From Cellulosimicrobium funkei (GTDB lineage Bacteria; Actinomycetota; Actinomycetes; Actinomycetales; Cellulomonadaceae), in assembly GCF_001019615.1 (NCBI RefSeq), contig NZ_JNBQ01000010.1, positions 33,277-97,276 on the forward strand: DNA of 64,000 nucleotides. Direction: 5' to 3'. Below the pieces are notes generated by a model. That model ran no database searches. It had not been told where the DNA came from and saw nothing but the letters and a program-made list of their open reading frames with translations. The position numbers and the translations under genes were made by a program. This document shows, in pieces, positions 55,148-62,794 of this stretch (positions within the stretch are counted from its first letter, which is position 1; every line of letters starts with the position of its first letter).

Positions 55148-56023
55148 TCACGGGGTGGACGCGGCCGTCCCGCCGGGCTCGAGCACACCGGTGAGCAGGA
55201 GCAGCACGACGAGCGCGGCGAGCACCAGGCGGTAGACCACGAACGGCGTGTAGCTGAAGGTCGAGACGATCTTGAGGAACGCGATGATGACGAAGTAGCC
55301 GACGACGAACGCGACGAGCGTGGCGATGAGCGTCGCGCCCGCACCGGGCGCGCCGGGCGCCGGCTCGTCCGCGGACTTGAAGAGCTGGTAGAACCCCGAG
55401 CCCATGACGGCGGGGATCGCGAGCAGGAACGAGTAGCGCGCCGCGGCCTCGCGGGTGAAGCCCATGAGGAGGCCCGCCGTGATCGTGCCGCCGGACCGGG
55501 AGACGCCCGGGACGAGCGCGAGCGCCTGCGCGAACCCGAACGCGACGGCCTGGCCGGGCGAGAGCTCGCGCAGCGTGCGCCGCTTGGCGCCGATCCGGTC
55601 CGCCCAGCCGAGCAGGAGCGCGAAGACCGCGAGCATGAGCGCGGTGAGGTAGAGGTTGCGGAACGTGTTCTCGATCGCGTCCTGGAACAGCAGGCCGAGC
55701 ACGACGATCGGGACCGAGCCGAGGGCGATGTACCAGGCCATCGCGGCGTCGTGGTCGTGCCGACCGAGGCGCGCCTTCCAGTCCGTCCCGTGGTCGCCGC
55801 GCACCGAGCGCCACCACGCCGCGCAGATCCGCGCGATGTCGCGACGGAAGTACAGGAGGACCGCCGTCTCGGTCCCGATCTGGGTGATCGCCGTGAAGGC
55901 GGCCCCCGGGTCCTGCGAGCCGATGAGCTCGCCCACGATGCGCAGGTGCGCGCTCGAGGAGATCGGGAGGAACTCGGTCAGGCCCTGGACGAGGCCGAGG
56001 AGGACGGCTTCCCACGCGTTCAC
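55148..56023 (-). CDS. uppP: Undecaprenyl-diphosphate phosphatase
   Basis: Membrane enzyme that recycles the lipid carrier of peptidoglycan synthesis and gives resistance to bacitracin. The 291-residue protein has the family motifs [15 protein letters not shown] and [20 protein letters not shown] and about eight helices. The sequence is complete, including the EEx-like acidic pair in the first motif region (VQGLTEF). GTG at 56023 has TATCGT eight bases upstream, fitting a leaderless start. Confidence 0.95.
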   Translation of the reverse strand: MNAWEAVLLGLVQGLTEFLPISSSAHLRIVGELIGSQDPGAAFTAITQIGTETAVLLYFRRDIARICAAWWRSVRGDHGTDWKARLGRHDHDAAMAWYIALGSVPIVVLGLLFQDAIENTFRNLYLTALMLAVFALLLGWADRIGAKRRTLRELSPGQAVAFGFAQALALVPGVSRSGGTITAGLLMGFTREAAARYSFLLAIPAVMGSGFYQLFKSADEPAPGAPGAGATLIATLVAFVVGYFVIIAFLKIVSTFSYTPFVVYRLVLAALVVLLLLTGVLEPGGTAASTP

Positions 56024-56031
56024 GAGCGGCC

Positions 56032-56037
56032 ACGATA
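56032..56037 (-). promoter_or_regulatory. -10 element for a leaderless uppP transcript
   Basis: TATCGT on the minus strand, eight bases before the GTG start. Confidence 0.48.
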
Positions 56038-56175
56038 CCCGCTCGGGCAGGCCCGCCCGGCACCCCGCCGGCGGGTCGGGGCCCTGGATGAACGTCGGGC
56101 GACGGGCGCGTGAACACCGTCCTGCGGACCCGGCCGTCGGGGCCGGGGCGGAGGGTGAACCTCGCCGCTCCCGGC

Positions 56176-56211
56176 ACCCTGCCGCGCGCCCCGACGGTCG
56201 CGCGGCAGGGT
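56176..56211. repeat. 13-bp inverted repeat in the uppP/aldo-keto reductase promoter region
   Basis: ACCCTGCCGCGCG (56176-56188) and its exact complement (56199-56211) flank a 10-base loop. It lies between divergent genes, so it is not a terminator for either. The right arm ends 7 bases before the -10 element of the aldo/keto reductase and spans its -35 region, which fits an operator or a leader hairpin. Confidence 0.65.
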
Positions 56212-56218
56212 CCGCCGG

Positions 56219-56224
56219 TACCCT
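56219..56224 (+). promoter_or_regulatory. -10 element for a leaderless aldo/keto reductase transcript
   Basis: TACCCT on the plus strand, eight bases before the ATG at 56233. Confidence 0.45.
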
Positions 56225-56232
56225 CGGCTCCC

Positions 56233-57201
56233 ATGGAACACCGCCACCTCGGCAGCACCGGCCTGCGCGTGTCCGAGCTCGGCCTCGGCACCATGACGTG
56301 GGCCCGGGACACGGACGAGCTCGACGCCGCCGAGCAGCTGCGCGACTTCGTCGACGCGGGCGGGACCCTCGTCGACACCGCCGCCTCGTACGCCGACGGG
56401 GACGCCGAGACGCTGCTCGGGTCGCTGCTGGGGGCGAAGGTCGACCGGCGCGACGTGCTCCTGTGCACCAAGGCCGGCGTGCGCCGCACGGCGCAGGGCC
56501 CGGTCGTCGACGCGTCCCGCGGGGCGCTCCTCGACTCGCTGGACGACTCGCTGTCGCGCCTGGGCGCGGACCACGTCGACCTGTTCCTCGTGCACGCGCC
56601 CGACCCGAGCACCCCGTTCACCGAGACGCTCTCCGCGCTGCGCCACGCCGTGACGTCCGGGCGCGCACGCTACGTCGGCCTGTCGAACCACCCCGCATGG
56701 GCGACGGCGCGCGCGGCGACGCTGCTCGGCGGCACCGACGACGTGGGCCTCGCCGCGGTCGAGCTCGAGTACTCGCTGCTCCAGCGCGGCGCGGAGCGCG
56801 AGGTCGTGCCGGCGGCCGAGGCGCTCGGCCTCGGGCTGCTCGCCTGGTCGCCGCTCGGCCGGGGCGTGCTCACGGGCAAGTACCGCCGCTCGCTCCCCGC
56901 GGACTCGCGCGGCGCGTCGCCGCACCTGTCCGCGTTCGTCGAGCCCTACCTGGACCAGTCCTCGTCGGGGATCGTCGAGGCCGTCGTCACCGCGGCCGAC
57001 GGGCTGGGCCGCGCCCCGCTCGACGTCGCGCTGTCGTGGCTCCTCGGCCGCCCCACCGTGGCGAGCGCGATCGTCGGCGCGCGGACCCCCGCCCAGCTCC
57101 GGACGTCGCTCGCCGCGACCGACCTCGAGCTCCCCGACGCGGTCCGTGCGGCGCTCGACGACGTGAGCGACCTGGAGGTCGGCTACCCCGAGCGGTGGTG
57201 A
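56233..57201 (+). CDS. Aldo/keto reductase
   Basis: NADPH-dependent oxidoreductase of 322 residues with the AKR barrel. Start [20 protein letters not shown] is typical; the catalytic Asp and Tyr are in [11 protein letters not shown], the Lys in LLCTKAGV, and the His in [10 protein letters not shown]. The cofactor loop is seen in [16 protein letters not shown] and [13 protein letters not shown]. The substrate is unknown. ATG at 56233 is chosen; the frame opens earlier but without family character. A large inverted repeat lies in its promoter. Confidence 0.92.
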   Translation: MEHRHLGSTGLRVSELGLGTMTWARDTDELDAAEQLRDFVDAGGTLVDTAASYADGDAETLLGSLLGAKVDRRDVLLCTKAGVRRTAQGPVVDASRGALLDSLDDSLSRLGADHVDLFLVHAPDPSTPFTETLSALRHAVTSGRARYVGLSNHPAWATARAATLLGGTDDVGLAAVELEYSLLQRGAEREVVPAAEALGLGLLAWSPLGRGVLTGKYRRSLPADSRGASPHLSAFVEPYLDQSSSGIVEAVVTAADGLGRAPLDVALSWLLGRPTVASAIVGARTPAQLRTSLAATDLELPDAVRAALDDVSDLEVGYPERW

Positions 57202-57211
57202 GGCCCGCGCG

Positions 57212-57526
57212 TCAGCGCGCGCCGTCGGTCTCCAGCTCGCCGGTCAGGACGTCGTCGTCGAGCGTGTCGTCGAGGTCGTCGACCTCGTCCTCCTCCTCGT
57301 CGTCCTCGTCGTCCTCGTCGTCGTCCTCCTCCGCGAGGTAGAACGGCGTCGCCTCCCCGTGGACCTGCCCGAGGGCCTCGTCATAGACCTCGAAGGCGTC
57401 CGCGAGCACGTAGTAGGCGTCGTCGACGGAGGGGTCGTCCTCCCCGCGGCGTGCGGCGACGGCGTTGTAGTGGGCCTCGAGCGCGGCGATGAACCGGTCG
57501 AGCGCGGCACGCGGGTCAGCGGTCAT
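57212..57526 (-). CDS. Small acidic protein, actinobacterial hypothetical
   Basis: Protein of 104 residues. Residues 1-65 look like a folded helical part (PRAALDRFIAALEAHYNAVA, then DDAYYVLADAFEVYDEAL); from there to the end it is almost only Asp and Glu, including a 23-residue acidic run. I recognise no named family, though similar primase-like and DNA-mimic proteins exist with such tails. ATG at 57526 is six bases after TACCGT. It is convergent with the aldo/keto reductase and divergent from the DUF5703 gene. Confidence 0.75.
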   Translation of the reverse strand: MTADPRAALDRFIAALEAHYNAVAARRGEDDPSVDDAYYVLADAFEVYDEALGQVHGEATPFYLAEEDDDEDDEDDEEEDEVDDLDDTLDDDVLTGELETDGAR

Positions 57527-57532
57527 ACCCTG

Positions 57533-57538
57533 ACGGTA
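57533..57538 (-). promoter_or_regulatory. -10 element for a leaderless transcript of the acidic protein
   Basis: TACCGT on the minus strand, six bases before the ATG at 57526. Confidence 0.45.
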
Positions 57539-57627
57539 GCGCCGAGAGGGGCACAATGGCACTCGTTAGCCGAGCCGGTTCCCCCGCTCGGCCGACGACC
57601 GAGACAGGCGAGAGAGGACGGTGGCAC

Positions 57628-57861
57628 GTGGAGGAGAGGCCGACGTCACGTCGGCGGTCCGGATGGGCCGCGCACGGCGGGCAGTACGAGTACCGCGTCC
57701 TGACGATCGACCGCTCCACGAGCCGGTCGGACGCGAGCAGGCTGCTCACCGACGAGGCCGAGTACGGGCGCTGGGAGCTGGCCCGCACGCGGCTCTACGT
57801 CGGGGGCGAGCGCCGCGTCTGGCTGCGACGCAAGATCATCCGGGTCAGCTCGACCCTGTGA
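57628..57861 (+). CDS. DUF5703 protein
   Basis: Protein of 77 residues. The conserved core runs YEYRVLTIDRSTSRSDASRL, then LTDEAEYGRWELARTRLYV, then GGERRVWLRRKIIR. This is the actinobacterial DUF5703 family; function is unknown. GTG at 57628 follows a GAGAGAGGACGG ribosome site. The frame also opens at an ATG at 57556, which would add 24 residues without family support. It is 10 bases upstream of the fructosamine-kinase-like gene and likely shares its transcript. Confidence 0.85.
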   Translation: MEERPTSRRRSGWAAHGGQYEYRVLTIDRSTSRSDASRLLTDEAEYGRWELARTRLYVGGERRVWLRRKIIRVSSTL

Positions 57862-57871
57862 CCCCGGGACC

Positions 57872-58705
57872 ATGAGGAGTCCCGGGGGCGCGCCATCGGG
57901 CGTCTTCACCAAGTCGCGCGTCGACGCGCCCCGGGGGTTCTTCGACTGCGAGGCCGCGGGGCTCGCCTGGCTCGCCGTCGCGGGCGGGCCCCGCGTCGCG
58001 CGGGTCCTCGACGTGAGCCCGACGCGCCTCGACCTCGAACGCGTCCTGCCTGCCGCGCCGACGCCCGAGGCGGCGCACGCGTTCGGCCAGGCGCTCGCCG
58101 TCGTGCACGACGCCGGCGCCCCCTCGTGGGGTGCGCCACCGCCAGGTTGGACGGGCGACGGGTTCTTCGGTCCGCTGGACGACCCGCTGCCGATGCCCAC
58201 AGGAGCGTGGCCCGACTGGCCCACCTTCTACGCCGAGGCGCGGCTGCTCCCGGTCGCGCGACAGGGCCGGGACCGCGGCGCCCTCGATGCCGACGACGCC
58301 CGCCTGCTCGAACGGCTGGGCGACCGCCTCGCGGACCTCGCCCGACCAGGGCTCGACGACTCCCCCGCGCGCGTGCACGGCGACCTGTGGTCGGGCAACG
58401 TGCTGTGGTCCCCGGTCGGTCCCGGCCCGGGCGGGCGTCCGGGCGGCGTCGAGGCGGTGCTCATCGACCCTGCCGCGCACGGCGGGCACCGCGAGGCCGA
58501 CCTGGCGATGCTCGCGCTGTTCGGCGCGCCGTACCTCGACGAGATCGTCGCCGGGTACGACGCCGCGCACCCGCTCGCGCGCGGGTGGCGCCACCGGGTG
58601 TCGCTGCACCAGGTGTACCCGGTCGCCGTGCACGCGGTGCTGTTCGGCGGCGGCTACCGCGCGCAGCTCCGCTCGTCGGTCCGGGCGCTGCTGGGCGACG
58701 CCTGA
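57872..58705 (+). CDS. Fructosamine kinase-family protein
   Basis: Kinase-like protein of 277 residues with the fold of fructosamine-3-kinase, which repairs glycated proteins and small amines. The catalytic loop is RVHGDLWSGNVLW and the metal site VLIDPAAHGGHREADLAMLALFG, both nearly consensus. FTKSRVDAPRGFFDCEAAGLAWL contains the ATP-binding Lys and Glu. The start is ATG at 57872; a start a few codons later (near the Val of GVFTKSR) is possible. It follows DUF5703 by 10 bases. Confidence 0.9.
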   Translation: MRSPGGAPSGVFTKSRVDAPRGFFDCEAAGLAWLAVAGGPRVARVLDVSPTRLDLERVLPAAPTPEAAHAFGQALAVVHDAGAPSWGAPPPGWTGDGFFGPLDDPLPMPTGAWPDWPTFYAEARLLPVARQGRDRGALDADDARLLERLGDRLADLARPGLDDSPARVHGDLWSGNVLWSPVGPGPGGRPGGVEAVLIDPAAHGGHREADLAMLALFGAPYLDEIVAGYDAAHPLARGWRHRVSLHQVYPVAVHAVLFGGGYRAQLRSSVRALLGDA

Positions 58706-58724
58706 GCCGCCGACCCGGACGGCG

Positions 58725-60104
58725 TCAGCAGGTGCGCAGCAGGCGGTCCAGCACCCGCACGCCGAACCGCAGCGAGTCGACCGGGACGCGCTCGTCGACC
58801 CCGTGGAACATGCCGGAGAAGTCGAGGTCCGCCGGCAGGCGCAGCGGCGCGAAGCCGTAGCCCGTGATCCCGAGCCGAGCCAGCGACTTGTTGTCCGTGC
58901 CGCCCGACAGCGTGTACGGGAGCACGGTCGCCTCGGGGTCCTCGGCGAGCAGCGAGTCGACCATCGCGTCGACCAGGTCGCCCTCGAACGGCACCTCGAG
59001 GGCGATGTCCCGGTGGATCTCCTCGACCCGCACGTGCTCGCCCGCGAGCGAGCGCAGCGTCGCGAACCCCTCCTCCTCGTGCCCGGGCAGCAGCCGCGCG
59101 TCGATCGCCGCCTCCGCCCGGCCCGGGATGACGTTCGCCTTGTAGCCCGCGGTGAGCTGCGTCGGGTTGGACGTGTGGCGCACGGTCGCCCCGACGAACC
59201 GCGACGCGGGGCCGAGCGCGGCGACGAGCGCCGCGACCGACGACGGGTCCTCCGGGTCGTACCGGAGCCCGGTGAGGTCCGCGACGCCCCGGAGCAGCTT
59301 GTCGACCGTCGGCGTCAGCATGTTCGGCCAGTGGTGGGTCCCGATGCGCGCGACCGCCTCCGCGAGCCGCGTCACCGCGTTGTCGTCGTTCACCTGCGAC
59401 CCGTGGCCCGCGCGGCCCTCCGCGACGAGGCGCAGCCACGCGATGCCCTTCTCCGCCGTCTGAAGCAGGTAGGCCCGCCGCCCCCCGACCTCGACCGAGA
59501 ACCCGCCGACCTCGCTGATCGCCTCGGTCGCGCCCTCGAACAGCTCGGGTCGGTGGTCGACGGCGTAGCGCGCCCCGTACACGCCCCCTGCCTCCTCGTC
59601 GGCGAAGAACGCGACGACGACGTCGCGCGCGGGCTTGCGCCCCTCACGCACCATCTGGCGCACGACCGCGAGGATCATCGCGTCCATGTCCTTCATGTCG
59701 ACGGCGCCGCGGCCCCACAGCAGGCCGTCGATCTCCTCGCCCGCGAACGGGTCGACCGACCAGTCCGCCGCCTGCGCCGGCACGACGTCGAGGTGCCCGT
59801 GGAGCACGAGCGCCGGCCGCGTCGGGTCCGCGCCCTCCAGACGCACGACGACGCTCGCCCGGCCGGGCTCCGACTCGAACAGCTCCGGCTCGAGCCCGAC
59901 CTCGTGCAGCAGCCCCATGACGTACTCCGCCGCGCGCCGCTCCCCCGGCCCGGTCCCGTCGCCGAAGTTCGACGTGTCGATCCGCAGCAGCTCCCGGCAG
60001 ATCCGCACCACCTCGTCCTCCGCCCGCGGCACCGTGCCGGAGGGGACGTCGACGGTCGCCGGGGTGCGGGCGCTGGCCAGGGAGTCCGGGTGCGGAGCGG
60101 TCAT
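58725..60104 (-). CDS. M20-family metallopeptidase
   Basis: Dinuclear zinc peptidase or amidohydrolase of 459 residues. Metal-binding segments are VLHGHLDVVP, GAVDMKDMDAM and FADEEAGGVYGA, and the dimerisation lid domain sits between about residues 200 and 330. The C-terminal ligand His is in FHGVDERVPVDS. Substrate is not known; it resembles ArgE/DapE-like proteins annotated as M20/M25/M40. ATG at 60104 has TAGCGT six bases upstream; GTG at 60110 would add two residues. Confidence 0.92.
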   Translation of the reverse strand: MTAPHPDSLASARTPATVDVPSGTVPRAEDEVVRICRELLRIDTSNFGDGTGPGERRAAEYVMGLLHEVGLEPELFESEPGRASVVVRLEGADPTRPALVLHGHLDVVPAQAADWSVDPFAGEEIDGLLWGRGAVDMKDMDAMILAVVRQMVREGRKPARDVVVAFFADEEAGGVYGARYAVDHRPELFEGATEAISEVGGFSVEVGGRRAYLLQTAEKGIAWLRLVAEGRAGHGSQVNDDNAVTRLAEAVARIGTHHWPNMLTPTVDKLLRGVADLTGLRYDPEDPSSVAALVAALGPASRFVGATVRHTSNPTQLTAGYKANVIPGRAEAAIDARLLPGHEEEGFATLRSLAGEHVRVEEIHRDIALEVPFEGDLVDAMVDSLLAEDPEATVLPYTLSGGTDNKSLARLGITGYGFAPLRLPADLDFSGMFHGVDERVPVDSLRFGVRVLDRLLRTC

Positions 60105-60110
60105 GGCCAC

Positions 60111-60116
60111 ACGCTA
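60111..60116 (-). promoter_or_regulatory. -10 element for a leaderless M20-peptidase transcript
   Basis: TAGCGT on the minus strand, six bases before the ATG at 60104. Confidence 0.48.
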
Positions 60117-60180
60117 CCCGCCGCTGTCGGCCCGGCCGACCGACCCCGCCGCCCGCTCACATCCCGGACGTCCGTCGCCG

Positions 60181-60240
60181 GCCGAGCATGCGGTCGCCGC
60201 TCGTCCGGCGCTCGGATAGGGCGGCAGCCGCATGCTCGGC
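60181..60240 (-). terminator. Long-loop inverted repeat after the multicopper oxidase
   Basis: GCCGAGCATGCGG (60181-60193) and its exact complement (60228-60240) are 34 bases apart, starting 9 bases after the oxidase stop. The loop contains a smaller hairpin (GCCG/CGGC). Position suggests transcription termination for the oxidase, though the large loop is unusual. Confidence 0.5.
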
Positions 60241-60248
60241 CCCGCGGG

Positions 60249-61958
60249 TCAGTGGCCGCCGTGGGAGTCGGGGTCGAGGCGGCGGGGGCCGGTGCCGTCG
60301 CCCGGGAGCGCGTCGGCGTCGTGGTCGGGGTGGGTGCCCCCGTCGGGCGCGTCGATGCGGGACGGCGCCTGCTCGCCCAGCGCGACGACGACGAGCTGGC
60401 CCATCATGCCGCGGTCCTCGTGCGTGAGGAGGTGGCAGTGGAACATGTACGGGGTGGTCGGGTCGGTCGCGCCCTCGGCGGCGTCGAACCGGACGAGCAG
60501 GCGCGTCACGTGCCCCGGCTGCACGTAGACCGTGTCCTGCCACCCGGCGAGATCCGGCCCGGGCGGCCGGCCGGCGACGTCGAGGACGCGGAACTGAACG
60601 TCGTGCACGTGGAAGTTGTGCGGGGTGTCGTCGAGCCCGGTGACCTCCCACACCTCGGTCTCGCCGACGGTGACGACCTCGTCGATCCGCGCCATGTCCA
60701 TGGAGCGTCCGTTGATCGCGGTCCCGGCGAGCTGGAAGCGACGGGTGCGCACGGCGTCGGCCTCGTCGAGCGCGTCCGCGGGATCGGTGGCGCCGAGCGT
60801 GCCGGGGACGTCGGGGCTCGGCTCGAGCGTGCCGGCCGCGCGCAGCTCGAGGAGGTCGAGGGTGTCGTCGCCGCCCGAGAAGCGCTCGAACAGCGGGTTG
60901 ACGCCCAGCTCGGGCGGGAAGCTGCGCAGGACCGCGCGCTGCCCCGGGTCCATGGTCACGACGACCTCCGCCCGGTCGCCCGGGGAGAGGCGCACGCGCT
61001 CGACCGTCTGCGGGGCGGGGAGCAACCCGCCGTCGGTCCCGACGAGCTGGACCGTGCCGCCGTCGGCGAGGCCGACGTCGTAGACGCGCGAGTCGGAGCC
61101 GTTGAGCAGGCGCAGGCGGACGCGCTCGGTCGTCACGTCGAGGTAGGGCCCGGGGGTGCCGTTGACGAGGACGGTGTCGCCGAGCGGGCCGACCGGTGAG
61201 AGGAAGGAGACGGCGTCGTCGAGCCGTCCGTCGGCATGGAAGCTCTTGTCCTGGAGGATGACCGGGACGTCGTCGACGCCGTACTCGTGCGGAAGGTCGG
61301 CGGCGGGGCCGTCGGCGGCGGCCGGGTCGTCGAGGAGGAACATCCCCGCGAGCCCGCGGTACACCTGGCTCGCGGTCTGCCCGTGCAGGTGCGGGTGGTA
61401 CCAGAGCGTCGCGGCGGGCTGGTCGATCGTCCACGTGGGCGACCACGTCTCGCCCGGCTCGACCATCTGGTGGGGGCCGCCGTCCATCGCGGGCGGCAGG
61501 TGCATGCCGTGCCAGTGAAGCGTCGTCGTCTCGTCGAGGGAGTTCGTCACGTCGACGCGCACGCGCTCGCCGCGGACGGCGCGCAGGGTCGGGCCCAGGT
61601 AGTCGCCGTTCAGCCCGATCGTCGGGGTGGGGGCGGCCGCGCCCAGGTCGGCGACGCCCTCACGCGCCTCGAGCTCGAAGACGCGCACGCCGTCCTCCAC
61701 GCGCGACTCCGCGAGCGGCGGGACGGCGAGCGGCCGCGTGAACTCGACGGCTCCCGCCGTGCTCGTCGCGGCGCGCGCCCACGCGACGCCCACGACCGCG
61801 GCGACGGCCCCGACGAACACGACGACGACGAGCCCGAGCACGAGGAGGACGCGGGCGAGCGGGCCGCGGCGCCGGCGGGGGCGAGCGCCCGGCGGTCCGG
61901 CGGGTGCTCCGGGTGCCGGCGGGACGGCGGGAGGCGGGGTGGTGTACGTGGTCGTCAT
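60249..61958 (-). CDS. Membrane-anchored multicopper oxidase
   Basis: Extracellular copper enzyme of 569 residues. A basic segment and one N-terminal helix (ARVLLVLGLVVVVFVGAVAA) anchor it; there is no twin-arginine cleavage site. The four copper-binding clusters are LHWHGMHLPP, WYHPHLHGQT, HNFHVHDVQF and FHCHLLTHEDRGMMG, and the last contains the type 1 Cys and axial Met. The overall form is that of bilirubin-oxidase/CueO-like enzymes. The end is His-rich (HPDHDAD, SHGGH). ATG at 61958 has GGAGAAG upstream. The next 250 bases hold its promoter and no gene. Confidence 0.93.
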   Translation of the reverse strand: MTTTYTTPPPAVPPAPGAPAGPPGARPRRRRGPLARVLLVLGLVVVVFVGAVAAVVGVAWARAATSTAGAVEFTRPLAVPPLAESRVEDGVRVFELEAREGVADLGAAAPTPTIGLNGDYLGPTLRAVRGERVRVDVTNSLDETTTLHWHGMHLPPAMDGGPHQMVEPGETWSPTWTIDQPAATLWYHPHLHGQTASQVYRGLAGMFLLDDPAAADGPAADLPHEYGVDDVPVILQDKSFHADGRLDDAVSFLSPVGPLGDTVLVNGTPGPYLDVTTERVRLRLLNGSDSRVYDVGLADGGTVQLVGTDGGLLPAPQTVERVRLSPGDRAEVVVTMDPGQRAVLRSFPPELGVNPLFERFSGGDDTLDLLELRAAGTLEPSPDVPGTLGATDPADALDEADAVRTRRFQLAGTAINGRSMDMARIDEVVTVGETEVWEVTGLDDTPHNFHVHDVQFRVLDVAGRPPGPDLAGWQDTVYVQPGHVTRLLVRFDAAEGATDPTTPYMFHCHLLTHEDRGMMGQLVVVALGEQAPSRIDAPDGGTHPDHDADALPGDGTGPRRLDPDSHGGH

Positions 61959-62036
61959 CGGGTCTTCTCCAGGGTGGACGACGGCGGTCGGCGGGTGCGG
62001 TGCGACGGCGGCCCGGCGGTGCGGGCGACGCTGTCG

Positions 62037-62068
62037 ACGCTAGGGACCGGGCGGTGCCGGGCGCGTCC
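62037..62068 (-). promoter_or_regulatory. Promoter of the multicopper oxidase (copy A of a shared promoter)
   Basis: On the minus strand GGACGCG (62068-62062) is followed after 19 bases by TAGCGT (62042-62037). About 42 bases here align almost base for base with the promoter at 62636-62667. The leader would be about 70 bases. Confidence 0.5.
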
Positions 62069-62208
62069 GCCCGGAAGCGTACGCGCGCCCGGAACGGACC
62101 CCGAGCGCACCGGGTCGCGCCTCGGGGCGGCGCCAGGGACGGGGCGGTCTCGGAGTCGGGGTGGCATGGGAGTCGGGGTGGCGCGGCGAGCCGTCGGCTG
62201 GTCGCGCC

Positions 62209-62628
62209 TCAACGGCGTCGGGCCGCGAGGAGACCGAGCGCCACGGCCCCCGTGAGCGCGCCCCAGGCCGCGTTGGTGAGCAGCATGGGGACGATCGCGA
62301 CGGGGTGCGCGACGGGGCCCTGGAGCTCGCCGGTGAGGATCGGCGACAGCACGGCGCTGAGCACCAGGGCGAGGACGCCGTAGGCGAGCCCGACGGCCAC
62401 GCCGGTCGCGAGCGGGTGCGCCGGGCGGGCGACGACGATCGCGACGACCCACACGACCGTGAGCACGAGGGTCGTGAGCAGGGGCGCCGCGGGCCGGCCG
62501 ATCGCGCCGTCGAGGCCCGTGACGCTCAGGAGCGGTCGGACGAGGGCGAGCGCGCCGAGCCCGAGGACGAGGGGCCAGCTCAGCGAGCGCACGGTCTCGC
62601 CGAGCGCGGAGCGGGGAGTCGGGTTCAT
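62209..62628 (-). CDS. Small four-helix membrane protein
   Basis: Protein of 139 residues with four predicted helices: LSWPLVLGLGALALVRPLLS, LLTTLVLTVVWVVAIVVA, GVAVGLAYGVLALVLSAVL and LLTNAAWGALTGAVALGLLA. I recognise no named family. ATG at 62628 has TAGCGT seven bases upstream (leaderless). Its promoter resembles that of the multicopper oxidase, and it is divergent from a sensor kinase, so all three may answer to the same signal. The function is unknown. Confidence 0.8.
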   Translation of the reverse strand: MNPTPRSALGETVRSLSWPLVLGLGALALVRPLLSVTGLDGAIGRPAAPLLTTLVLTVVWVVAIVVARPAHPLATGVAVGLAYGVLALVLSAVLSPILTGELQGPVAHPVAIVPMLLTNAAWGALTGAVALGLLAARRR

Positions 62629-62635
62629 GGCGTCG

Positions 62636-62667
62636 ACGCTAGGGAGCGGCGGTGCGGCGACGCGTCC
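62636..62667 (-). promoter_or_regulatory. Promoter of the small membrane protein (copy B of a shared promoter)
   Basis: On the minus strand GGACGCG (62667-62661), 19 bases, then TAGCGT (62641-62636), then seven bases to the ATG. The spacing is identical to copy A. Confidence 0.52.
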
Positions 62668-62678
62668 GCCCCGGCGCG

Positions 62679-62693
62679 CGACGCGATGCGTCG
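62679..62693. promoter_or_regulatory. 15-bp palindrome in the divergent region before the sensor kinase
   Basis: CGACGCGATGCGTCG is a perfect inverted repeat of two 6-base arms around GAT. It lies 12 bases upstream of promoter copy B and about 100 bases before the kinase start. It has the size of a dimeric regulator site. Confidence 0.45.
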
Positions 62694-62755
62694 TCCCGCG
62701 CCCCGCGCGTACGCGTCTCGACGTAGTCGACCCTGACGCGGACCCGCCCCGCGAC

Positions 62756-62786
62756 GGACGCGCGCCGGGGTGGGTCTTCCTAGACT
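62756..62786 (+). promoter_or_regulatory. Promoter of the sensor kinase
   Basis: GGACGCG (62756-62762), 18 bases, then TAGACT (62781-62786), then eight bases to the GTG at 62795. This is the same arrangement as in promoter copies A and B. Confidence 0.48.
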
Positions 62787-62794
62787 CGGTGAGC

